Assembly (NCBI RefSeq): GCF_040436345.1
Contig: NC_133221.1
Coordinates: forward strand, 16,489,165 to 16,553,164
DNA from: Pagrus major
Lineage: Eukaryota; Chordata; Actinopteri; Spariformes; Sparidae
DNA length: 64,000 bases
Direction of reading: 5' to 3'
A program made the translations under genes and the position numbers. Below the pieces are notes generated by a model. The model had not been told where the DNA came from, made no database searches, and saw nothing but the letters and a program-made list of their open reading frames with translations. The first letter of the stretch is position 1. Each line of letters starts with the position of its first letter. Positions 1-9,796 of the stretch are shown piece by piece.

Positions 1-379
1 TCTGCAAAAATGGTGAGTCACACTACACTCAAAGATAATCCTCTATAATCATTTTATACAGCGTCACCCACTTTATCTGCCTCTGTCTCATTTCACAGGC
101 TCTCGCTTAGTGAAGGAGAAGCAGCTGATGACCGTGGCTCGTAACTTTGGTAAGTCGTGGAGGGAGATCGGCAGACTGGCTCTGAACGTCCCCTCTGTGA
201 AGCTGGAGCAGATAGAAGAGGACCATTCTGTCCATGTGGAGCGGGTGTTTGCTATGCTGCGTTACTGGAGGGCCTGTCAGAGGGAAAAAGCCACCGCTGC
301 TCACCTGCACTCCCTGCTCAGTCAGGACGACTGGGCGCTGCCACCTGAAAGCATCGACTTCCTGTTGGAGACAGATTGA
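1..379 (+). CDS. Death-domain adaptor protein, 3' end only (FADD/CRADD-like)
   Basis: Partial gene cut by the left edge. Bases 1-12 end at a GTGAGT donor, and the last exon starts at 99 after a TTTCACAG acceptor. The split codon gives Gly and joins the two in frame. The exon encodes about 93 residues to a TGA at 377-379. The sequence has the helical pattern of a death domain: VARNFGKSW, an IEEDH motif, an MLRYWRACQ helix and a KATAAHLHSLL final helix. In the FADD and CRADD families the death domain is carried by the C-terminal exon and recruits receptors or initiator caspases through homotypic contacts in the cytosol. Only about ten residues follow the final helix. FADD is the closest match I can recall, but the identity is unproven because the N-terminal half lies outside the window. 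Confidence 0.6.
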
Positions 380-1590
380 GGCCTTCACTGTGTGGTACCT
401 GCTAAGACTGAAACTCTTTTAAAGGTGTTCTTTTTACTGGAAATTAGGGTTATAGAGTTACATATCAGGGAAAACACCTCTTGAAGACTTTACAACTTTA
501 TGGAATTTGCCCACAGCATCATTTTGTACCGTTGAACAAGAGGTCTATTGTTCAAAGAAAATAATGTACCTATCGTTATACTGCCTCTCTATGATAGTGC
601 AGCTTTTATTAGGATGATATAAATAACTGACTTTTGCTTCATGAACTCTCTTTGAAAGAGGTGTTTGTCTTTTTTATTGATTGTGTCTGTAGTATTGATT
701 TTTATTATCCTTTCAATCAAGGAAAAATTGGGAAAACAACTGAGCAGTGCTCATTTCTTTGTTCTGCAAACACACTTGGGAAAGCAACATTTGTTATTCC
801 ATGATAATGACATAAATAACTTGTAATATTGAGAAAACAAATAGAATTTAACTTGTTTTCAGGGAAAAAACAGAGGAAATATTATGTTTGACCCATGACT
901 GTTTAGGGCTACCGTAGGAGGTTGGAATTATGTTTTCATTAATTCTGTGCTCAAATTATTTTATCTATTTAATCAGTTAATCAGCTTGACCTGTTTTTTT
1001 AAGGAGAAAAAAAAAGTCAAAATTCTCTAATTCCAGCTTCTTAGATGTGATATTTTCTTGTTTCTTTACTCCTCTGTGACAGTAAACTGAATATTTTTGG
1101 ATTGTGGTCAAAATAAGACATTTAAAGACATCATAATTGTCTTTGGAAAACACTGATCGACATTCCTGATAATTTTTTTTACATTTAATAGACCAAACAA
1201 CTAATCGATTAAGCACGAAAATAATTGGCAGGCTGATCAACAATGAAAATAAATGTCCGTTGCAGCCCTACTGTGCAGATAAGTAATCACAATAGATACG
1301 CTGACATGTTCCCTACTGACCTACATATCTTGGTCTTAATTGAATTACATGTTGGTGACACACAAACCACGTGTGAAAGTCTGTTGAGATATTGAGACAG
1401 GCAGTTGGCTGACAGGCTTTTGTTTTGATTTGTATTTTCACAAGACCCTGAATAAACTCTTTACATCAGTTTCTGCCATTTTGTCTGAAAAGTAAATCTG
1501 ATACTCCCAACAAAATCCAACAAAACTGTGTCTGCCACTCTCTGCGTCATTTAACACATCTATAATAAACTAGGACAAAGGTCGGCTCCC
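380..1590. other. 3' UTR and intergenic DNA between the death-domain gene and csad
   Basis: No coding exon is visible. The first few hundred AT-rich bases are probably the 3' UTR of the death-domain gene. An AATAAA lies at 1452-1457, but whether it is used is unknown. A dispersed repeat occupies about 904-1270 (listed separately). Confidence 0.5.
904..1270 (-). mobile_element. Non-autonomous DNA element (teleost 'GGGCTGCAAC...TTGCAGCCCTA' family)
   Basis: The right end reads GTTGCAGCCCTA, and the left end starts TAGGGCT, giving a short, decayed terminal inverted repeat. The interior carries phrases I recognise from a very common fish repeat: 'gaccaaacaactaatcgatt' and, on the minus strand, a pseudo-reading frame containing YSVYCHRGVKKQEN. 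The family is generally regarded as a hAT-like MITE. The left half is degenerate, and no clean target-site duplication is visible. Confidence 0.6.
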
Positions 1591-1702
1591 TCCCTCTCCC
1601 TACCACTCCGTCCCTCTGCTTTGCAGCCATTTTCAGCTCTCTCCTCGTCTGCGCAGCCAAACTAAAGTGGCAGAGATTCACTGACTGATCAAAACTGTGA
1701 AC
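1591..1702 (+). promoter_or_regulatory. csad: csad promoter-proximal region and 5' UTR
   Basis: A C/T-rich tract followed by ordinary-composition sequence runs directly into the first csad codon at 1703 with no intervening acceptor needed. No TATA box is seen at a fixed spacing. The transcription start is not determinable from sequence; this is an inference from position. Confidence 0.35.
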
Positions 1703-4700
1703 ATGGCAAACGTGCTCCGATCTTCATGTAAGTACAGTGTGCTGTATATGTTGTATGTATGTATGTATGTATATGTTCTTTTTGTTTGTTCTTGTTTGTA
1801 ACATAACTTTTGAAGGTGTGTCTTCATGCATTTAACTGTTGTATCAGCAGCAGACGGGCGGGCCATGGAGCAAGTGGGTCTCCGTGACTTGAATGAGCCT
1901 CTCATTGATCACTCAGAGGGCCAACTCTTCCTGAACGAAGCCTTCAAGATTATTGTGGAGGAGGTGCTCTGCAAGGGCACAGACATCAAACAAAAGGTCT
2001 CTAGTGAAGCATGAAATTATAATAGTGTCAGATTGCACTGAAACATCCGAAAGAAACTGATTATGCATGTTTCCTTTCTGCAGGTTTGTGAGTGGAAGGA
2101 GCCGGAGGAGCTGGCTCGGCTGCTGGATCTGGAGCTGAGGGCAACAGGGGAGCCACAACACAAGCTCCTGGAGAGAGTCAAAGATGTTGCCAAGTACAGC
2201 ATCAAGACAAGTAAGACTGCCAGGGACAGTAGAGGCATTGAAATGGATTGAATAGATATTAAACATTCTTTCATAATGAGACCTTTTCTTGTTTGTTTCA
2301 GGTCACCCACATTTTTTCAATCAGCAGTATGGCGGGGTGGATTATCATGCCTTAGCTGGAAGATTTCTCACTGAGACCCTCAACACTAACCTGTAAGAAT
2401 CAGCATAATAATAATAATGAAAAATAATAATAATGAAAATAAAAAATAATTAAAATAAAAAAAAGGGGGGAAAGAGAACAGTAGTAATGCAGAATGACCC
2501 AGTGCATATTTATATATGTAATTCAGTTATTCATATTATTAATGTATAAACATGTAAAAAAGAAACAACATTATATTGTTGCTGGACAAGCCTGCCATTG
2601 CGTTCCCAACCTGGGCTCCTGACCCCCACCAGGTGTCGCCAAAGCTTCACTAAAAAAGACCGTAAACTTGTATCTCAGCATTTCATTCAATTCTGTGAAG
2701 AGCACTAAATGAAAAGCAAATTTTAAATTTCAAATAATTGCTTAAGATACAAATCTGACAGGATAAGGGCACAATGAAGACCTGAACACAAGCTGTTCAC
2801 AGAGCCTTCACTCTCTGCTAAACTATGTCCAGCATTAGAAAAGAAGGCAGTTAAAACCAAAGAGCTAGTAAAAGAACGACCAAACATCAGGGAGAAGGAA
2901 ACACTAAATTTGTCCATACAAATAACAAAAAAAAAGCCTATTAAGTTGATTAAAAAAACCATAATATAGACAGAATTGTACCAAAAGTTCATAAAACATC
3001 AGGATAAAACACATCTGCTGCAATATTCAACACAGTCCACTCAAAATTCATCCAAATCACTCATTTTACACAAACTTCCTGCAGTTATTTTGTTAATATG
3101 TGGGTTAATTGTACAGTTTATTACATATTTCTCTGCTGTTATTGTTGTGCCTTGAATATTATATGAATATAACATAAAATCTGTCACCTAGTCAGGAGTC
3201 ATAAGTTTAGTCAGGAGTCATAAGTTTCCAATAACCCTCTGAAATAAGTGTCTCTGCATACTACTAATACAAATACTATACAATACATTTTGCTGATAAT
3301 ACTTCTGTAACATTTTTTTATGCTGGGCTTTTACTTGTAATGGAGTACTTTTAGATTAGGATAATGTCACTTGAACTTAAGCAAAGGATCTGAATACTTG
3401 TGTAATGTGTAATGTAATGTGCTGCTGTATGAAACACAACCTTTAAAATGATCAGACATTTTGTGTGCAAACTGCAGCTTCACATATGAGGTGGCCCCGG
3501 TGTTTGTGCTGATGGAGACTGCGGTCCTGAGAGGGCTGCGGCAGCTGGTTGGCTGGACAGAGGGTGACGGTATCTTCTGCCCCGGAGGTTCTACCTCTAA
3601 CATGTTCGCCATGAACCTCGCACGCTACCGACTCTTCCCAGAGGTCAAAAGCCGGGGGCTGTGGGGTCTCCCACAACTTACCGTGTTTACATCTTCAGAG
3701 GTCAGACTGCGTCTCTGAGGGATTGGTAACAAACTGTATCAGAGGTGTTTATTGAGGGTCAAACATTATTTGTTGTCTCTACATAAACATGAGTGAAAGA
3801 TGTATTCCTTGTGTTTTTCTCTAGAGCCATTACTCTGTGAAGAAAGGGGCTGCCTACCTGGGCATTGGGACAGACAATGTCATTGTGGTGAAAGTGGATG
3901 ATGGGTAATGTAATGTTCATTATAAGAGCTGAAACAATTGATAAGATCACTATTTTTCCTAATTTATCAAGCAAAAATGCCACAAAAGGTCCAGCTTATC
4001 AAATGTGAGGATTTTTAAAAAAAATATTTCATTGGGTTTTGGACTGTTAAAGTTCACCCAAAAATTTATTCAGTCATCATCTACTCACCCTCGTGCCGAT
4101 GGAAAGTGGGGTGAAGTTTCGTAGTCCACAAAACATTTCTGGAGCTTCACAGCAAAACAGTGTTGCAGTGGGACTTGTTTTAAAAGGTCAAAGACAACTG
4201 AAAAAAACAAACAAACAAAAAAAATGGCTACATACAGCTCATTTGGTGTAATCCAAGTCTCTGGAGGCCCTGAGATCCCAAAATGATTTGACTAAAACGT
4301 TTATTTACACCCTCTGCATGCGGTTGAGCTCGTGCACCCACTTCAGATGGGGAGCGCCGTAATGCTTTTAGCTTAGCAGCAAAAGAAGTCACCATCTACT
4401 TCAGTTGTTTGGGAGAATCCTGCAGCACTGTTTTGCTATGAAGCTCCAGAAATGTTTTGTGGACTACAAAACTTATCCTTAAATAGATAGATAAAAATAC
4501 ATAAACAAGTCATTTGAAGACGGCATCTTTGGCTCTGGCAGTATTATTCCACTATAACCTTTTATGTGTGCTCACTCATACGCTTCAGAGGCTGCATGAT
4601 TCCAGAGGACCTGGATGAAAAGATCACGCTGGCAAAATCTCAGGTAAATTCACGGACCTTTAGTGAGTCCTCTGATATTTCACATAGATGATGTTGTACT

Positions 4701-6408
4701 TTTAGGGTCACTTCAATTGGATTTTAACGTACTTATCCACGAGATAACACCACAAAGAAGAGACTGCAAGAAAACTGTGTTCACTTTCAGTTAATTTTTT
4801 TATTTCTATTTCTTTCAGGGTACGGTGCCGTTCCTTGTAAGCTGCACATCAGGGACCACAGTGCAGGGTGCGTTTGACCCGCTGGACCGCATAGCTGATG
4901 TCTGTGAAAAACACAAGCTGTGGATGCATGTAGACGTGAGTCCTCCTGAGGAAGACAAATCCATATCTGTTGACCAGCCTTTTTTTTTTTTAAGCTTCTG
5001 TTGTGTTTATTAAAATGTAAGAGCATGCAGAATATTGTCTGTTTTGTTGTGTTTTCAGGCTGCCTGGGGAGGGAGTGTGCTGTTTTCCAAGCAACACAGA
5101 CATCTGATGAAAGGGGTTGACAGGTATTAATATGCCTTTTATATCACATGGAAGGCAACATTGTGATAGGCGATACAGACAATACATTGTTTATTGTGTG
5201 TATGTTTTATTGTTTCTCTGTGTGTGACAAGGGCAAATTCAGTAGGCTGGAATCCACACAAGATGCTGGTGGCCGGCCTGCAGTGTTCTGCCCTGCTGCT
5301 GCAGGATACCACGGTTTGAGGCCGCAGAATTACCTGATACACAGTATAATGTTTATCAAAAAATTAGAAGTTTAACTTTTTAAAAATTTTTAACAATCTT
5401 TTAACTTCTTCTCATCCTCAGAACTTGTTGAAGCAGTGCCACAGCGCCAACGCCTCATATCTGTTCCAGCAGGACAAATTCTATGATGTGAATCTGGACG
5501 TCGGGGATAAGTCGGTGCAGTGCAGCCGCAAGGTGGACTGTCTGAAGTTGTGGTTGATGTGGAAAGCTGTTGGCTCTGCTGGCTTGGAAGAGCGTGTAGA
5601 CAAAGCCTTTATCCATGTGAGGTAAAAATGGCATGCAGCCGTAGTGAAACATTCTAATTTATCAGTTAATTGGCTATTTAGATGCTTAATTTTTGTCAAT
5701 ATAATCATCAAGGGAGAAGGAAAATCTTTACCACTGAATCCAATCTAATACAGCAAGATTAAATCTGAATTTTTAGATAAATAACAGAATCTTGGAAAGA
5801 AAGTAAAAGCTGAACTCTCCTGCAGGTATCTGGTTGAGCAAATGAAGAAAAGAGAAGGGTTTCAGCTTTTGCGTGAAGTGAGTATGCACTATATCTCAAG
5901 CATGCTGAGAAAGATGAGTTGTTTATCCCCGCTAAATTCGATTACTTGTCCATATTTGTCTCCATGTGCAGCCAGAGTTTGTGAATGTTTGCTTCTGGTT
6001 CATACCACCCAGTATGAGGGGGAAGGAAGGACATGCAATTTACCAGGAGAGACTGGCAAAAGTAAGTTTCTGTTTTACATCAGTGGACGGGGAAAAGACT
6101 GAAGTCTCCATGATTGAGATTTTAATTAATTCCTTCATTAAGCTGCCAGACCAACTTCTTAATTATTTGTAGTTGTCATGCTTTGTTAAAAAACATGGAG
6201 GCCACCATCCTTTTCTTTTCTTTTTTGTTAATAGGTAGCTCCAGTAATCAAGGAACGAATGATGAAACAAGGCACTATGATGGTGGGCTACCAACCGTTG
6301 GGAAACAAGGTCAACTTTTTCCGTGTGATTGTTTTCTCACCGCTACTTTGCAAGAAAGACATGGACTTCTTTCTCGATGAAATTGAAAGACTGGGAAACG
6401 ACTTGTGA
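1703..6408 (+). CDS. csad: Cysteine sulfinic acid decarboxylase
   Basis: PLP-dependent group II decarboxylase that converts cysteine sulfinate to hypotaurine, the taurine precursor, in the cytosol. Fourteen coding exons can be joined in phase: 1703-1727, 1848-1996, 2084-2210, 2302-2392, 3478-3700, 3825-3904, 4589-4643, 4819-4935, 5059-5123, 5232-5313, 5422-5621, 5826-5877, 5972-6061, 6235-6408. The product is about 509 residues (human 493). Visible family blocks are [63 protein letters not shown] and the PLP-lysine motif NPHK (Lys about 321). The C-terminal block [17 protein letters not shown] is also present. The start MANVLRSS is chosen because its exon splices in phase; a second ATG at 1865 (MEQVGL) is an alternative. 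All key residues appear intact. Confidence 0.96.
2393..3477 (+). other. csad: csad intron with an A/T-rich tract and a teleost repeat fragment
   Basis: Intron between the exons ending 2392 and starting 3478. It has an ATA/A-rich low-complexity stretch near 2402-2465. At about 3245-3420 it has text matching a very common teleost repeat ('ttttgctgataatacttctg', 'aaaggatctgaatactt'), the same family as the copy at 34862-35358. No coding sequence is supported. Confidence 0.55.
3930..4020 (+). repeat. Fragment of a teleost dispersed repeat in a csad intron
   Basis: Contains 'gctgaaacaattgataagat' and then 'agcaaaaatgcc' and 'ccagcttatcaaatgtgag', which I recognise as pieces of a frequent fish interspersed element (hAT-like MITE family). 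It is truncated, with no termini visible. Confidence 0.45.
4047..4478. mobile_element. MITE with long subterminal inverted repeats in a csad intron
   Basis: The left arm begins 'agttcacccaaaaat', a terminus seen in many fish MITEs. It continues into about 45 bases at 4119-4165 (tagtccacaaaacatttct, then ggagcttcacagcaaaacag). The reverse complement recurs at about 4419-4472 (ctgttttgctatgaagctcc, then agaaatgttttgtggacta). The arms flank about 250 bases of unrelated sequence, so the element could fold into a long hairpin. No transposase is present. The right tip is eroded. Confidence 0.65.
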
Positions 6409-7500
6409 ACAAACTTAAACTTATGGCTGTGTAAACCTTGTCTATCTAAATATCAAGGTTGTGGATTAATCCTGCTATCGTGATGTCACAGATTGTAACA
6501 ACCTCGCTGCATTAACTGCATAATGTGATATTCTAGATTTATACAGCTGTCATAATGAGATACTAATTTCCAGATTCTGATGAACATGGACCAATATGTG
6601 AATGAATGAATGAATGAATGAATGAATGAAGAGGGCCTTTATTTTAAAGGTGTTTTGAAACATTTCCAATGAATTAAAGAACTGTTCTGAAATCATTTCG
6701 CCAGACTCTTCTTTAAACTATTTTTGCAGAGCTGGAGTGAGTGAAAGATTCAGATATCAATATATCGGCCAAAATAAACTTCAGCTGCTGCAGGATATTT
6801 AAAAGAATTGACATGGCGATATTTTGTTTTTCTGCAATATATATCGTGATAAATACAGGAATTTTCCTATTGTATCAAACAGCAAAAAAACTTGATGTGT
6901 TTGAGTTAATTTGCCTTATTTGGACAATACACATCCTGTGATGTGACTATTGTGTATGCATACATTGTGATGCTGAAATTATATATTGTGCAGCCCTTGT
7001 ATACAGACATTTTTGTATATATGTAACAGGCTGGATATTTTCTGTTTATCAATGACATCAGTGCACTGATACAGTAAATTTCACTTGTAATTTAAAAAAT
7101 ATAAATTATCCCACGCGTGGGATAACACCGTGACATCTGTGATAGGCCAGTATTGGCTGATAACATGGCCGAATTGATCTATCAGTCGGGCTCTAAATAG
7201 GCCTATAAGTAAATATCTGTAAAAATGTCAGATTTACTTGTGCTTTTGACACTTAAGTACATTTAATATATAATAATAATTAATTAGCAATTATTTTAAA
7301 AGACAATGTAGATCTATAAAATATCAGAAAATGGTAAAAATTCCTTGTGGCCAAAGTGAATCCAATATTGTTTCCAATATTGTGACCAACAGTCTGGAGC
7401 AAAGAAAAATCTTTAATTAACCAGTAATTAAAGCAGTTATGTAGTTAGTGTAGTTGCAGATTATCTACCAGGGGTTTAAATAATCAACTATTTGCTTTGC
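6409..7500 (+). other. csad 3' UTR and csad-znf740 spacer with repeats
   Basis: No gene. csad probably ends shortly after an ATTAAA near 6674. A (TGAA)n microsatellite occupies about 6598-6630. Repeat-derived text follows: about 6750-6998 ends with 'ttgtgcagcccttg' (MITE-like), 7100-7200 has 'ggccagtattggctgataac' and 'cgggctcta', and 7305-7345 has 'atctataaaatatcagaaaa'. These are typical fragments of teleost dispersed repeats; exact ends are unclear. Confidence 0.45.
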
Positions 7501-7705
7501 AACAGCTCTTCAGCACCACAGCTCCCTCACAGCTATGGCCGCCAATGTGGGTCAGTCCGCTTGGGTCACGTGAAACGGCGTCTGGCCAATCAGCGCTCTC
7601 CCCGGTGAGCACTTCCGGCGGCGTTTCCTGTCAGTGTTTATAAACTGAGAAAAAATTGGAAGTGCGACAAGAAATAATAATCCACAAAACTCTTAAAACC
7701 GAAAG
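7500..7705 (+). promoter_or_regulatory. znf740: znf740 promoter and untranslated exon 1
   Basis: A GC-rich block carries an E-box CACGTG (7567-7572), a CCAAT box (7586-7590) and an ETS-type ACTTCCGG (7611-7618), a typical housekeeping promoter set. A putative exon ends at 7705 immediately before GTAAGC. The downstream sequence to about 7900 stays GC-rich (intron 1 CpG-rich start). The exon has no ATG, so it is taken as 5' UTR. The transcription start is inferred to lie near 7620-7640. Confidence 0.5.
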
Positions 7706-9689
7706 GTAAGCAGTCGCTTTTCAAACAGCCTTCAGTCGCGGCTCCTTAACTGTTTTATAATGTGATAGCGGTGTGTTTGTAGCGGCTGTAGCCGGGGAGG
7801 GAGGTGTTATTTTGTGGTCGGCGCCGAGCTGCACGCCCTGCCTGGCTGTTGTTGTGTTGTCTGGGGCGGGGGGTGGGGGTCAGTCATACAAGTGTTGTCC
7901 CAAAACCCAACTAATGGCTAGCTAGCAGGTTAGCCTTTTTTGTTTCATGTAGCAGGGACCCTCACCATACTTCGCACTGTTAAATCAGTGGCATAAATAT
8001 GTGCGTTGCCTTCCAGTGTGCTCCAGATACAGTCCCCGTTTCATTAATGAAGCTCACTTTTTCTAACAGAATAAAACGTTTTGAGGATAAGTCGCTAAGT
8101 TAGCTAGCTCACCAGTGCTGACTGCAGCATTTTATAGACCAGACATCAAAGCCTCATGCTTACAAATGAGAGATGATGTTCAACTTAAAGATTAATTTAA
8201 TGAAAGCGAACACTAGTTTGTGCTTTTTGAATAATATTGTTTGTGTACTAGCAAAGGATTTGTGTATGGTCTGTATTTATCTGATATGTTTTTTCATTTG
8301 CAGCATATTTAATCTTCATTATAGATAACACTGCAATAATCATAATGCTCCCTGTGGTGTATTATTTATGACAATCAGTGAGGGGTAATGTGCATTTTAT
8401 CTTCATTTGCCTTACTGCTAGGAATTTGTTCTCATATCAAAGTATCTACTTTCCAATGCCAAGGATGTAACAACCATTTCTCTGGAGTTCAACCAAAAAT
8501 GAAAATTTGAGATGTTTGTATTGTTTGTATAAATAAAAGTCTAAAGTCTAAATATACACTACTCTAAATTAGTTGGGGATATTGGGATATGGGTTCATAT
8601 ATGCATGTGCATGGATATGCAATAAAAGTCACATGAAATGTGTCGCATTATTTTTGGGGACCAAACATATTTACAAAACAAAAATTAAGATATGCCACAG
8701 AATAAACAATCAAGTGAAACACTAAAATATCCCAATATCCCTCACTTATTTTAAGTAGTGCACAATGTACTAGTATATTACATGATACCTAATTCCATGG
8801 AAATAAATTTGTGGTCATGCAGAAGTGCATCACAAATCATTATGAACAAATCTATCTAATTAAATTCAATGATTTATTTGCTAAGTAAAACAAAGCTGCG
8901 GAATCACAGCAACTAAAAAGAAGCAGATTGTGCAGGTGAGATCCAGATAAAGCAAATACAGAAGACCTATGATATACAAAACTAAGCACAAGTAAACATA
9001 GAATCAAAAAGCAATCATAAGGTAGCCTACATGAAACAGCAGAAATCTACAACCTTAGTGCCAGATTTCATTGCCTGAAATCCAGTTCACTATATAGTGA
9101 TTGACTGGCTACTAAACAGTTAAATGACCCAACGATTCATTGGTGTGTGCTATGAAATATGACCAATACATCTGTATTAGACTCCGTTTGAAAGGCTCAC
9201 TTCCAGTTATTTTAGGACAAACTATAGATTTCAGTCAGTTTAAATCATGTGATGCCTATTTTCCATTTAAAGATGTCTATAACAATTTAAAGTAGATGAG
9301 TTTATGTTTTGCAGTTGGCCTACACTTTTTATTCTCAAGTAGAAGCTCCCAACACACTTTTGTGTTTTATATATAATTCCATCTCACCTCACGTGTGAAG
9401 CATTTGTTTGATTAATGTATCATTCCTACACATATGCATTTATTCTTTTTGACTGTTTTCATTTAACCCATTGGATGTCATTATTTTTCGTATCTGACTT
9501 TCGTGTTTTCTGTCACCCATGGACATATGACATGCACCAAACCATTGGGGCTTTCTTGCCTGATCTATATGTTGACGCTGGACCTAAATTTTTGCTCATA
9601 TATGCAGATTTGGTGTGAAATCTTAATAGATTGGTCTGATTCCAGCATGTAAAAATGTTAGCCTTATGTTCTCATGCCTCTACTTTCAG
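7706..9689 (+). other. znf740: znf740 intron 1
   Basis: About 2 kb with a CpG-rich start and an AT-rich remainder. The only structure recognised is a short inverted-repeat element at 8557-8760, listed separately. No coding exon is supported. Reading frames here lack splice sites and homology. Confidence 0.5.
8557..8760. mobile_element. 204-bp MITE with about 32-bp terminal inverted repeats
   Basis: The left end is CACTACTCTAAATTAG followed by ttggggatattggga. The right end, reverse-complemented, is CACTACTTAAAATAAG followed by tgagggatattggga, so about 31 bases match with few differences. The interior has no coding capacity. The left end is preceded by TA; the right side reads CA, so a TA target-site duplication (Tc1/mariner style) is possible but decayed. 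It sits inside znf740 intron 1. Confidence 0.65.
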
Positions 9690-9796
9690 GCTTTGGCCCC
9701 TGATGATTTGGGTGGGTGTGGTCTCTTCTGTTACCCCTCATCTTGAGTGAAGCCCCCTCTGTTGCCCCCAAACACACACGCATTCAAACCACGGCG

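Noticed and set aside
7058-7080. Possible miR-148-like seed ('tcagtgcactga')
   Set aside because: The match stops after the short palindromic core, and no hairpin surrounds it.
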